A DNA stretch of 64,000 nt, from the NCBI GenBank assembly GCA_038521825.1, contig JBCBKL010000002.1, forward strand, positions 248,001 through 312,000. The letters are read 5' to 3'. The DNA comes from JBCBKL01 sp038521825 (GTDB lineage: Bacteria; Pseudomonadota; Alphaproteobacteria; Rhodobacterales; Rhodobacteraceae). Below the pieces are notes generated by a model. That model was not told the origin of the DNA, did no database searches, and saw only the letters and a program-made list of their open reading frames with translations. Positions 17,541 through 25,635 of this stretch are shown here, piece after piece. The position numbers and the translations under genes were made by a program. Each line of letters opens with the position of its first letter. Position 1 is the stretch's first letter.

Positions 17541-19022
17541 TTGGGAACGCTTGTTTCAGATATTTCCACCGGTACGCACGAGTTGGTAGGACAAGCCTCT
17601 CCCGATGTGCCCCTAATCGTAGACATGGACGGAACGCTGGTCCGTACCGACACGCTGCACGAAGCAGTTCTTAACCTGATAGCCGACCGGCCCCTGGGGC
17701 TTTTCGAGATGGTCGGCTGGCTGCGCCTCGGCAAGGCGGGGTTCAAGGCGCAGATCGCTGACCGCATCGTCACGGACGCCAACCAATTGCCATATCGCGA
17801 GGCCGTCATTGAAGAAATCGAGTTGGCCAGATCGCAGCGCCGCGAGGTCTATCTTGTATCGGCTTCGAACCAAAGCCAGGTGTCGGCCGTAGCCGAGCAT
17901 CTTGGGATTTTCGACGAGGCGATTGGTTCCTGCGATCAGCGCAATCTGCTTGGGGACGCCAAGGCCGACTACCTTGTCGAGCGTTTTGGTGTGTCTGGCT
18001 TCGACTATATCGGTGACAGCAACAGCGATGTGTCTGTCTGGACAAATGCGCGGCGCGTGATCACCGCCGGGGCATCAGACAGCGTCAGACAGAAGGCCGC
18101 CGCAATTCCCGCCGATGTCCAGCATCTGGACCCAAGGCCGTCGTTTACGCAGCGCCTGCGACACCACATCAAGGCGATGCGGCCACATCAGTGGCTGAAG
18201 AACGGTCTGGTCTTTCTGCCGGCTCTGGCCGCCCATGATCCGTCTGCCTTTCTAGCGAGCTTTATTGCTTTCGTTGCCTTCTCGCTTACGGCTTCCAGCA
18301 TCTATATAATCAATGACTTGCTCGATCTGCGGGCCGACCGGGCCCATCCGCGCAAGCGCAACCGACCATTTGCCGCGGGGGTCATACCCGTGTCGCACGG
18401 TCTGGTTCAGTCAGCCGGCCTGATTGCGGTCGCCCTGGCCGTTTCTTTGTTTCTGCCGCCGCTTTTTCTCGCGGTTCTGGCGGGGTATGTCGTTCTGACA
18501 TTTGCCTATTCTCTGCATTTGAAGCGAAAGTTGATGATCGACATCTGGACGCTGGGCGCGCTCTACACCGTGCGGATGATTGCAGGTGCGGCGGCATCTG
18601 GTGTTCCGCTGTCGGAATGGCTGATGGGTTTTTCGATGTTCCTGTTCCTGTCGCTTGCCGCCATCAAGAGGCAGTCGGAATTGCGCGACCTAATCGCAAG
18701 GGGAGAGGACCGGACATCGGGTCGGGCCTATACGGTCAAGGATATGCCCGTTGTTCTGGGGGTAGTGCTGTCTGCAGGCTATTGCTCGGTGCTCGTTTTG
18801 GCACTCTACGTATCGAATGCCACGGCATCGGGGCTTTACAGCGAACCGCGTCTTCTGTGGCTGGTGTGCCCGCTTTTGCTTTACTGGATCAGCCGCGCGA
18901 CCATTATCTCCTTCCGGGGTGAAATGGACGACGATCCGATCCTGTTTGCTGTCCGTGACAAAATCAGCCTTGGCGTCTTTGTGACGGCGGCTGCCCTCAT
19001 CGTTCTGGCAGCGACACTTTAG
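17541..19022 (+). CDS. HAD phosphatase-UbiA prenyltransferase fusion, predicted phosphoribosyl-polyprenyl synthase/phosphatase
   Basis: A 493-residue fusion. The N-terminal HAD phosphatase domain has motif I DMDGT (D28, D30), motif II Ser in VSAS, a motif III Lys in GDAK and motif IV GDSNSD (D159). The C-terminal UbiA domain starts near residue 215 with MRPHQWLKN; its first Asp-rich motif is NDLLDLRAD (N258-D266), followed by HPRKRNRP, and it has about eight to nine spans. In mycobacteria the UbiA enzyme Rv3806c joins phosphoribosyl pyrophosphate to decaprenyl phosphate and a separate phosphatase removes the 5-phosphate. Here both steps are predicted in one chain. The TTG start is favoured by GGAGG nine bases before it. 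First gene of a tightly packed operon with GtrA-, DprE1- and DprE2-like genes. The true lipid and sugar substrates are inferred. Confidence 0.8.
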   Translation: MGTLVSDISTGTHELVGQASPDVPLIVDMDGTLVRTDTLHEAVLNLIADRPLGLFEMVGWLRLGKAGFKAQIADRIVTDANQLPYREAVIEEIELARSQRREVYLVSASNQSQVSAVAEHLGIFDEAIGSCDQRNLLGDAKADYLVERFGVSGFDYIGDSNSDVSVWTNARRVITAGASDSVRQKAAAIPADVQHLDPRPSFTQRLRHHIKAMRPHQWLKNGLVFLPALAAHDPSAFLASFIAFVAFSLTASSIYIINDLLDLRADRAHPRKRNRPFAAGVIPVSHGLVQSAGLIAVALAVSLFLPPLFLAVLAGYVVLTFAYSLHLKRKLMIDIWTLGALYTVRMIAGAAASGVPLSEWLMGFSMFLFLSLAAIKRQSELRDLIARGEDRTSGRAYTVKDMPVVLGVVLSAGYCSVLVLALYVSNATASGLYSEPRLLWLVCPLLLYWISRATIISFRGEMDDDPILFAVRDKISLGVFVTAAALIVLAATL

Positions 19023-19024
19023 TG

Positions 19025-19456
19025 ATGTCACTTCGAACCATTGTCACCCGCTATGCGCTGTTTGCGGTCATAGCGACGGTCGTGAACCTCGCGACCCAGC
19101 GGCTGGTGCTACAGGCGTTGGCGGTGCCGTACGAATTGTTCGTTGCGATCTTTTTCGGAACGTTGTTCGGGCTCTTCGTGAAGTATGTGCTCGACAAGTA
19201 CTGGATCTTTGGTGATCGCCGCAGCGACATCAGCACCCACGGGCGGCAATTCTCGCTCTATACCCTTATGGGTGTGGCGACGACGGCCATCTTTTGGGGC
19301 TTTGAATACTCGTTCTATGTGATCGGCGGGACCGATTTCATGCGCGAATTGGGCGCGGTGATTGGGCTGACCATCGGGTATGTCACGAAGTTCTTCCTTG
19401 ATAAGCGCTTTGTCTTTGATGCTAACCCTGCTTTATTGGGAAAAGCAGCGACATGA
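19025..19456 (+). CDS. GtrA-family membrane protein, possible lipid-linked sugar flippase
   Basis: A 143-residue protein with four membrane spans and the GtrA-family features DKYWIF (~60-65) and a matching KFFLDKRFVF segment in the second half. GtrA proteins are proposed to move polyprenyl-phosphate sugars across the inner membrane; mycobacterial Rv3789 sits in the arabinogalactan locus. Here it is encoded between the UbiA fusion and the DprE1-like gene, so it may flip or scaffold the arabinose donor. ATG at 19025 follows the upstream TAG at once; a GTG at 19022 is possible. Its stop overlaps the next ATG (ATGA). Confidence 0.8.
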   Translation: MSLRTIVTRYALFAVIATVVNLATQRLVLQALAVPYELFVAIFFGTLFGLFVKYVLDKYWIFGDRRSDISTHGRQFSLYTLMGVATTAIFWGFEYSFYVIGGTDFMRELGAVIGLTIGYVTKFFLDKRFVFDANPALLGKAAT

Positions 19457-20799
19457 CCCAAGAAACACTGCTTGAAGGATGGGGCCGCTGGCCCAAGCGG
19501 CGGTGCCGTGTTGAAAGGCTAGATCCCGCCACGGCGCATGAGCATGCGCAGGCGCTCAAGGCCGGGGCCATCGCCCGCGGCATGGGTCGATCATATGGCG
19601 ATGCGTCGATGCACCCGCCACTCACACTCGATGCCTTGGATCGCAACCGGTTCATAGAGTTCGACGACGAAACCGGGCTTTTGGTCGCCGAAGCGGGCGT
19701 GACACTGGCTGAAATCATCCAAACCTTCCTGCCCAAAGGTTGGTTTCCCATGGTCACACCGGGCACCAAATTCGTCACGTTGGGTGGCGCTGTCGCGGGT
19801 GACGTTCATGGCAAGAACCATCACCGCGTCGGCAGTTTCGGGGATCACGTGGCGTGGTTCGATCTCTTGTGTGCCGACGGCAAGGTGCGCCGTTGCTCGA
19901 CCCAATCGAACCAGGATCTGTTCCTTGCCACGATCGGCGGGGCGGGTCTGACCGGGCATCTTCTGGTGGTTGCCTGTCATCTGAAAAAGGTGCCGTCTGC
20001 TTGGATCCGTCAACGGACGCTGCCGGCGGAGAACCTTGATGCCGCGATACGGTCCTTCGAGGCAAATCACGATGCGACCTATTCCGTCGCCTGGATCGAT
20101 TGCCTTGCGCGGGGTGATCAACTTGGTCGTTCGCTCGTTCTTTTGGGCGAACATGCGGAACCGGAAGAGTTAGATGTAAAGCATCGTCCGAATCCGTTCT
20201 CGGTCCCGGTGCGGCGCAAAAAGACCATGCCGCTTGATGCGCCATCTTGGTCGCTGAACCGTTGGTCGCTCCGTGCCTTCAACGCGCTTTACTACCGGAA
20301 AGGCAGCGCGCCACCGCTGGAGCGGGTCATTGACTATGACCGATATTTCTATCCGCTGGACGCTATCCTGCGGTGGAACCGGTTGTACGGCGCGCGCGGG
20401 TTTTCGCAGTATCAAACAGCGATCCCACTCGAAAACGCCAGGGATGCATTGGCTGAACAGCTTGAGCTCATCGCGCAATCGGGACTTGGTTCGTTCCTCG
20501 CGGTCCTCAAGCGGTTTGGCCCCGGTTCACCTCAGCGTCCCCTGTCGTTTCCGATCGAGGGGTACACACTGGCGCTCGATTTTCCGCTGTCGTCGGCAGC
20601 CCTGACCCTGATGGATCAACTTGACGAAATCACGGTCGCTGCCGGGGGGCGAACATATCTGATGAAAGACAGCCGGATGAGCCAAAAGACGTTCGAGGCG
20701 GGTTATGGCGACGCGGTCGATGCGTTCCGGGCGCTACGCTCGGACATCGGGGCGGATCGGATGTTCGCCTCGCTGATGTCGCGGAGGCTTGGATTGTGA
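19453..20799 (+). CDS. DprE1-like FAD-dependent polyprenyl-phosphoribose 2'-oxidase
   Basis: A 448-residue flavoenzyme of the DprE1 group, which oxidises polyprenyl-phosphoryl-ribose at C2 as the first half of epimerisation to arabinose. FAD-domain hallmarks are ARGMGRSYGDAS (~42-53) and GGAVAGDVHGKNHHRVGSFG (~112-131; His119 aligns with mycobacterial His132). The C-terminal part carries PLSFPIEGYTLALDFP and TYLMKDSR, in which Lys405 matches the catalytic Lys418. The position of mycobacterial Cys387, target of covalent benzothiazinones, is Ala374. The gene overlaps its neighbours at both ends (ATGA before, GTGA after), so it is made together with the DprE2-like reductase. Gulonolactone oxidase-type enzymes share the fold, but the HGKNHH signature and context favour DprE1. 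Confidence 0.85.
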   Translation: MTQETLLEGWGRWPKRRCRVERLDPATAHEHAQALKAGAIARGMGRSYGDASMHPPLTLDALDRNRFIEFDDETGLLVAEAGVTLAEIIQTFLPKGWFPMVTPGTKFVTLGGAVAGDVHGKNHHRVGSFGDHVAWFDLLCADGKVRRCSTQSNQDLFLATIGGAGLTGHLLVVACHLKKVPSAWIRQRTLPAENLDAAIRSFEANHDATYSVAWIDCLARGDQLGRSLVLLGEHAEPEELDVKHRPNPFSVPVRRKKTMPLDAPSWSLNRWSLRAFNALYYRKGSAPPLERVIDYDRYFYPLDAILRWNRLYGARGFSQYQTAIPLENARDALAEQLELIAQSGLGSFLAVLKRFGPGSPQRPLSFPIEGYTLALDFPLSSAALTLMDQLDEITVAAGGRTYLMKDSRMSQKTFEAGYGDAVDAFRALRSDIGADRMFASLMSRRLGL

Positions 20800-21539
20800 G
20801 CGCCGCGACAGAGCCCGTTTTGGTAATCGGCGCGCGATCGGACATCGCGCGGGCTATCGCTACCAAATACGCGCGCGTTGGCCATCCACTGTGGCTTGCC
20901 GCCCGCAACGCGACTGGGTCGAACCGCGATGCGGCAGATCTGGCGCTACGGACTGACGCTGAGGTTCAGAGCTTCGACCTGGATGTCACCGATTTGGCTG
21001 CGCACGATGCCTTCTTGGCGGCTCTCCCATCGACGCCCGCCACGGTGGTGTGCGCTGTCGGGTTTCTTGGCGATCAGGAGGCTGACGCGGGAGACATGGA
21101 CGCGACCCAGATGGTCGTTGCCACCAATTTTACGGGTCCTGCGCTGCTGCTTGAAAAACTCGCCGCCCGAATGTCGGAGAGACCGGGCAAGAGCGCGATC
21201 ATAGGCATCAGCTCCGTCGCGGGTGACCGGGGGCGGGCCAAGAATTACGTCTATGGTTCGGCCAAGGCCGGGTTTTCGGCGTATCTTTCCGGTTTGCGCC
21301 AGAAGTATGCCGCGACCGGTTTACAGATCATGACGGTCAAACCGGGTTTCGTACGCACATCCATGACTGACGGGATGGATCTGCCCGGTCCGCTGACCAC
21401 TGATCCGGACAGTTTCGCCGCCCGCGTCGTCAAGGCGCAACGGGCCGGTCGGGTGATATATTACGATCTGCGCTGGCGGGTGCTGATGAGCATCATTGGC
21501 CTGCTGCCGGAAAAGATTTTCATGAAGACAAAGTTCTGA
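20796..21539 (+). CDS. DprE2-like short-chain reductase
   Basis: A 247-residue SDR predicted to reduce the 2'-keto intermediate made by the DprE1-like enzyme, giving polyprenyl-phosphoryl-D-arabinofuranose. The nucleotide-binding stretch VIGARSDIARAIA (~9-21) resembles DprE2 rather than the classical TGxxxGIG. The catalytic YGSAKAG (YxxxK) is preceded by the ISSVAG serine segment, and the tail MKTKF is DprE2-like. GTG at 20796 overlaps the upstream stop and has GGAGG nine bases before it. The pair order dprE1-dprE2 is the same as in mycobacteria. Confidence 0.85.
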   Translation: MSAATEPVLVIGARSDIARAIATKYARVGHPLWLAARNATGSNRDAADLALRTDAEVQSFDLDVTDLAAHDAFLAALPSTPATVVCAVGFLGDQEADAGDMDATQMVVATNFTGPALLLEKLAARMSERPGKSAIIGISSVAGDRGRAKNYVYGSAKAGFSAYLSGLRQKYAATGLQIMTVKPGFVRTSMTDGMDLPGPLTTDPDSFAARVVKAQRAGRVIYYDLRWRVLMSIIGLLPEKIFMKTKF

Positions 21540-21552
21540 AGGCGATATGTGA

Positions 21553-23193
21553 GTGATGATTGGTCGAACGTGGCGGGATATCGGTCTTGCATTCCTGATC
21601 TCGATTTTGGGGGCAGCGATTGCATGGGGCTTGGCGACCGGCTTGCCGGTTATCGGTATCGATGACGCTGCGATCACCCGGTCCTACGCAGAGAACATCG
21701 CGAACGGCCACGGCTACGTCTACAATGTCGGCGGAGAGCGCGTCGAAGGGTCTACGACTCTGCTTTGGGTTCTCATTCTCACCGTACTCTATGCCCTGAC
21801 CGACACGCCGGAACTTCTGGTTGTCGGTGCTACGTTTGGCCTGTCGGTGCTGGCCGTCTTTTGCTCTCTCAGGCTGACACGTGCATTCTGCGACTGGTTG
21901 GAGATTAATCAGATCGTGCCAGTTCTCGTACTCTCCATCCTGCTCTTGGCGTCGCCCGGCTACTTCATGTGGTCGGTCTGGACGATGATGGAGCTTGCGC
22001 TCTGGTCCGCATTCGCGCTGGCGTTTTTGCTTCTAATTGCACGTTCGGTCGAGCTTGAACTGTCCCGCTCGGGGTATGTTTTGATTGGGATCGTGGCGTT
22101 TTGCCTGCCGATGATCCGACCTGAGGGGATTGCGTTGGCTCTGGGGCTGCTTGGCGTGGCGGTGATCCTCAGGCCGTCTGTCTGGCGGTCCAGCCTTGTG
22201 GCCGGCGTCATTGCGGTCGCGGTCTTTGTTGCGATCACCGCATTCCGGATCAGCTACTTCGGTCAGCCTTTTCCGAACACCTTCTACGCCAAGGTTTCGT
22301 CAGACCGGCTTCAGGATCTTGCTGACGGGACGAAATACATGCTCAGTTTTCTGCTGGGCGGGGCGTTCGTCGAGGTTTTCGTTGCTGCATGGTTCGTGGC
22401 AGTCGGCTGGGCTCTGGCCACGTTGTCCACCCGCATCGCTGGCAATCGGGCCCTGGTCCTGGCCGGGGTTTTTGTCGCCGGGTTCCTTGTGGTCTATGCG
22501 GTGTTGGGCGGTGATCACTTTGCGCTGTGGCGGTTCTATCAACCGATCGCGCCGCTGCTGCCCGTTGCTCTGGCTCTTGGCTTGGGGGGGATGGCGCAAC
22601 ACTTCATGGGCGGGCCCTCAAGCCGTCGCAACGTGCTGGCCGTCCCGGCCCTGTGTTTTGCGCTTGGGGCTCTCGGGATTGGATGGCTGCAATATTTCCA
22701 GGCTCGGTTCTTTGTTCAGAGTGAATTCAGATTGGTGGAGCGGGGCGTCTCGTTCGGAGAGTACCTGAGCGATGCCGAACCGGCTCCGATAATCGGGGTA
22801 GGGCCAGCGGGGGGCATCGCCCTTGGCTATGACGGAGAGATTTTGGATCTGCTTGGCCTGAACTGGACCGTGATGGCGCATGCCAATCCGCTCAAGGTTG
22901 GAATGCGGAACCATGCTAGTTTCCACAAACCGACCTTCTGGACGAACAGCCCTGATGTCGTTGCGACGTTCAATTGGGATTGCTCTGCACAGGCCCAGCA
23001 GTCCTGGCCCCGCCTCGGTACCGAATTCGAGGGGCTGTTCATGGATGCGGATTTCAGGCAGCAATACCGTCCGGTTCTCTTTCAGGACGGCGGTTCGTGC
23101 TGGCCGGGCTTTGCCAAACCGTCATGGATTGATGGAGCCATTATCGATGGCATGACTGTGCTTGATTGGTCCGACGTGTCGATCCGGGAATGA
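21553..23193 (+). CDS. Second GT-C fold glycosyltransferase, AftB-like
   Basis: A 546-residue protein with about ten membrane spans and a soluble C-terminal domain. The first external loop reads IDDAAITRSYAENIANGHG then GERVEGSTTLLW, the same DD...Y...GHG...VEG layout as the divergent gene at 15,764 and as mycobacterial AftB. In the donor operon, 13 bases after the DprE2-like gene, it is predicted to use the arabinofuranose donor on the periplasmic face. GTG at 21553 is used for its spacing from GAAGG; ATG at 21556 is nearly equivalent. The stop overlaps the flippase ATG. A hexosyltransferase role cannot be ruled out. Confidence 0.7.
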   Translation: MMIGRTWRDIGLAFLISILGAAIAWGLATGLPVIGIDDAAITRSYAENIANGHGYVYNVGGERVEGSTTLLWVLILTVLYALTDTPELLVVGATFGLSVLAVFCSLRLTRAFCDWLEINQIVPVLVLSILLLASPGYFMWSVWTMMELALWSAFALAFLLLIARSVELELSRSGYVLIGIVAFCLPMIRPEGIALALGLLGVAVILRPSVWRSSLVAGVIAVAVFVAITAFRISYFGQPFPNTFYAKVSSDRLQDLADGTKYMLSFLLGGAFVEVFVAAWFVAVGWALATLSTRIAGNRALVLAGVFVAGFLVVYAVLGGDHFALWRFYQPIAPLLPVALALGLGGMAQHFMGGPSSRRNVLAVPALCFALGALGIGWLQYFQARFFVQSEFRLVERGVSFGEYLSDAEPAPIIGVGPAGGIALGYDGEILDLLGLNWTVMAHANPLKVGMRNHASFHKPTFWTNSPDVVATFNWDCSAQAQQSWPRLGTEFEGLFMDADFRQQYRPVLFQDGGSCWPGFAKPSWIDGAIIDGMTVLDWSDVSIRE

Positions 23194-24647
23194 GCGGTGC
23201 CCAGGATCATAACGTTGTCGGGATGCGGGGGCGTTCGTTCTTTGTCAATGTGGGGTCATTGGTTGGCGCCCGCGGAATCCTTGTCCTTTCTCAGATCCTG
23301 ATCCTGCCTATACTCGCGCGGTTGCTGACCGTTGACGATTTTGCCCTCATGGCCATGGCGATGAGTATCGTCGTGTTCTGTAGCGTGCTGAGCGACGCGG
23401 GTCTGGGCCGGTCCCTTATCCGATCGAAGACCCTCGATGAAGACGAATGGTCGAGCGTATTCTGGCTCTTGATCGGGGTGGGCATCGCGCTTGGTCTGAT
23501 CATTCTCGCGATATCGCCCATGTGGGCGTACTTCTTCGAGAGACAGGAACTTGCGCCGATGCTTGCCGCGTTGGCCTTTGTTCCGTTCATGCAATCGGCG
23601 GCCGCGGTCCCGAATGCCGAGATCGAGCGGCGTGAGGGCCATCAGGCGCTCGCATTCGTCCAAGTGGTTTCAACCTTGGTCAGCGTCACTGTGGCCTTGG
23701 GGCTGGCCTTTGCCGGAGCAGGGGTCTGGGCACTTATCGGGCAGCAGCTGGCACTAATTGGCGCGCGGTGGTTGGGGATCTTGTGGTTCTCTCGGTTCTG
23801 GCCCCGGTTGACGTTCTCGCGGCACCTGCTGACCAAGCATGTCGGATTTGCTTTCGATGCGATCCTGGTTGCGGTCGTTTCGGCTGTTCGGACGCAGGCA
23901 ACGGTGATCGCCGTCGGCAAGGTTCTGGGCGAGACGGCATTGGGTCTATTTTCAATGAGTCAGCGTTTCACCCGTCTGCCGCAATTCGGTCTGGCAGGGC
24001 CGATGTCGACCGTGGTCTATGTTCGAATGGCGCAGGTTCAGGATGAACCGGAAAGGCTGATTGCCGTCTATCTGGCTGCGCTCAGGTTGCTTTCCGTCAT
24101 CCTGTTTCCGGCGCTCTTGCTCGTCGCTGTGGCCGGTGAAAGCATCTTTACGATCCTGCTGTCCGAACGCTGGTCCGCTGTCGCGCCGATCTTTGCGCTG
24201 TCCATTGCTGGTCTGACGCTCGAAGGCGCATCGAACGTCATGCTGGCTTGTCTTTTCCGTGCGGCAGGGCGGACCGATCTGAACGTCCGGCTGACGCTTG
24301 AAAGTGCGGCGATCCAGATCGTGTTCGTGGCGATTGCGGTTTTCATAAGCCTAGAGGCGGTAGCGGTCGCGCTCAGCCTCTGGGGGTGCTCGGTCGTGCC
24401 GCGAGGGTGGGTACTCGCCAAGCGGATCGTTCCCCTGGCGATCGCCGATTGTGTTTGGGCGGTTTTGCCACCGATCTTCGTCGGTCTTCTTTTTGTGGCT
24501 CTTCATGTTATCGTCGTACAGCTCTTAGAATTGAGCATGCTTGCAGAGCTGGTTGCCGCTATTTTAGGCTGCGTCGTGGCGATTGGTGTTAGTGTGGGGA
24601 TAACTAAAGCAAAATTTGTTGGAGCGTTACGTTTGTTTCGTGAATGA
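23190..24647 (+). CDS. Wzx-type polysaccharide flippase (MOP superfamily)
   Basis: A 485-residue protein with 12-14 predicted spans, typical of Wzx/ExoT-type lipid-linked oligosaccharide flippases: an N-terminal FFVNVGSLVGARG segment, ILPILARLL, and SDAGLGRSLIR (~70-80). It should move undecaprenyl-linked repeat units to the periplasm before polymerisation. The ATG at 23190 overlaps the upstream stop (ATGA), making this the last gene of the donor operon. No Wzy polymerase follows. Confidence 0.85.
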   Translation: MSGAQDHNVVGMRGRSFFVNVGSLVGARGILVLSQILILPILARLLTVDDFALMAMAMSIVVFCSVLSDAGLGRSLIRSKTLDEDEWSSVFWLLIGVGIALGLIILAISPMWAYFFERQELAPMLAALAFVPFMQSAAAVPNAEIERREGHQALAFVQVVSTLVSVTVALGLAFAGAGVWALIGQQLALIGARWLGILWFSRFWPRLTFSRHLLTKHVGFAFDAILVAVVSAVRTQATVIAVGKVLGETALGLFSMSQRFTRLPQFGLAGPMSTVVYVRMAQVQDEPERLIAVYLAALRLLSVILFPALLLVAVAGESIFTILLSERWSAVAPIFALSIAGLTLEGASNVMLACLFRAAGRTDLNVRLTLESAAIQIVFVAIAVFISLEAVAVALSLWGCSVVPRGWVLAKRIVPLAIADCVWAVLPPIFVGLLFVALHVIVVQLLELSMLAELVAAILGCVVAIGVSVGITKAKFVGALRLFRE

Positions 24648-24741
24648 GTAGTAACCTCGAGTTGTATTATGATTGTTTCCTGAATTGGTATGGATCGATA
24701 TGTTTGGATCCGCTTAGACTTTGGAAAGGTTTGTTTAGGTC

Positions 24742-25635
24742 ATGCGTCCGACTGTCATTGGCATAGGGGCTCAGAAATGCGCTTCGTCTTGGGTGCATGC
24801 CATCTGCAGCACGCATCCCGAGATATCGACGTCGGAACCGAAAGAGGTCGATTTTTTCTCTTACTACTTCGATCACGGGTACCTCTGGTACGAGACGCAC
24901 TTCGAAGAACAGGCCGGGGCCAAGGCGTATTTTGAAAGCTCGCCCTCCTATTTCTACGATCCGCGATCCCCCGAGCGGGCCTACAGCTACAACAGCGATC
25001 TCAAGGTCCTCGCGATGCTGCGGGACCCGATCAAACGGGCGTTTTCAAATCACCTGCATGAAATCGTCTGGGGCCACATTCCGCCCTGTACGTTCGAGGA
25101 AGGAATGCGTGTCAATCCCGTCTATGTCGATCAGGGCCGGTACGCGACCCACTTGCAGCGCTGGTTCGATGTTTTTCCGCGCGATCAGATCAAGGTCGTC
25201 ATTGCTGAGGATGTCGCCAAAGACCCCTACAAGTATGCGGCCGAGATCTTTGACTTCATGGGCGTCGCCCCGGATTTCACCAGCCCGGTTTTTGGCGAGC
25301 GACGCAATGAGAGTGACAGGCCCCGCATTCCAATCCTGCGATCCGCATTGCGCTATGGCGGCGATTTCATGCGCCGTCACGGGCTCGAGGATGGGTTGTC
25401 ACAGCTCAAATCCTTCAAGGTCGTGTCCGGCATCCTCAAGGCCAACAAGATCGAAGTGCGGGATGAGATACCGCCCATGCGGCCGGAAACGGTAGAACGG
25501 TTGCGCGAAATCCTTAGGCCGGAAGTGGTGGGCCTGAAATCGTTGCTCGGTCGTGCCGCCCCCTGGGATGGCTGGGAGGAACCGGACAAACCTTATGAGT
25601 TCGCATCGCGGGCTCTTTCAAGCAACGAAAGATAA
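24742..25635 (+). CDS. Sulfotransferase
   Basis: A 297-residue PAPS-dependent sulfotransferase. The 5'-phosphosulfate loop is IGAQKCASSW (~6-17) and the 3'-phosphate loop RDPIKRAFSNHLH (~93-105). It would move sulfate from PAPS to a hydroxyl, here most likely on the exopolysaccharide or its lipid-linked precursor in the cytoplasm. It follows the flippase after an A+T-rich 94-base gap, so it may have its own promoter. Its last 43 bases overlap the end of the convergent glycosyltransferase gene. Confidence 0.85.
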   Translation: MRPTVIGIGAQKCASSWVHAICSTHPEISTSEPKEVDFFSYYFDHGYLWYETHFEEQAGAKAYFESSPSYFYDPRSPERAYSYNSDLKVLAMLRDPIKRAFSNHLHEIVWGHIPPCTFEEGMRVNPVYVDQGRYATHLQRWFDVFPRDQIKVVIAEDVAKDPYKYAAEIFDFMGVAPDFTSPVFGERRNESDRPRIPILRSALRYGGDFMRRHGLEDGLSQLKSFKVVSGILKANKIEVRDEIPPMRPETVERLREILRPEVVGLKSLLGRAAPWDGWEEPDKPYEFASRALSSNER

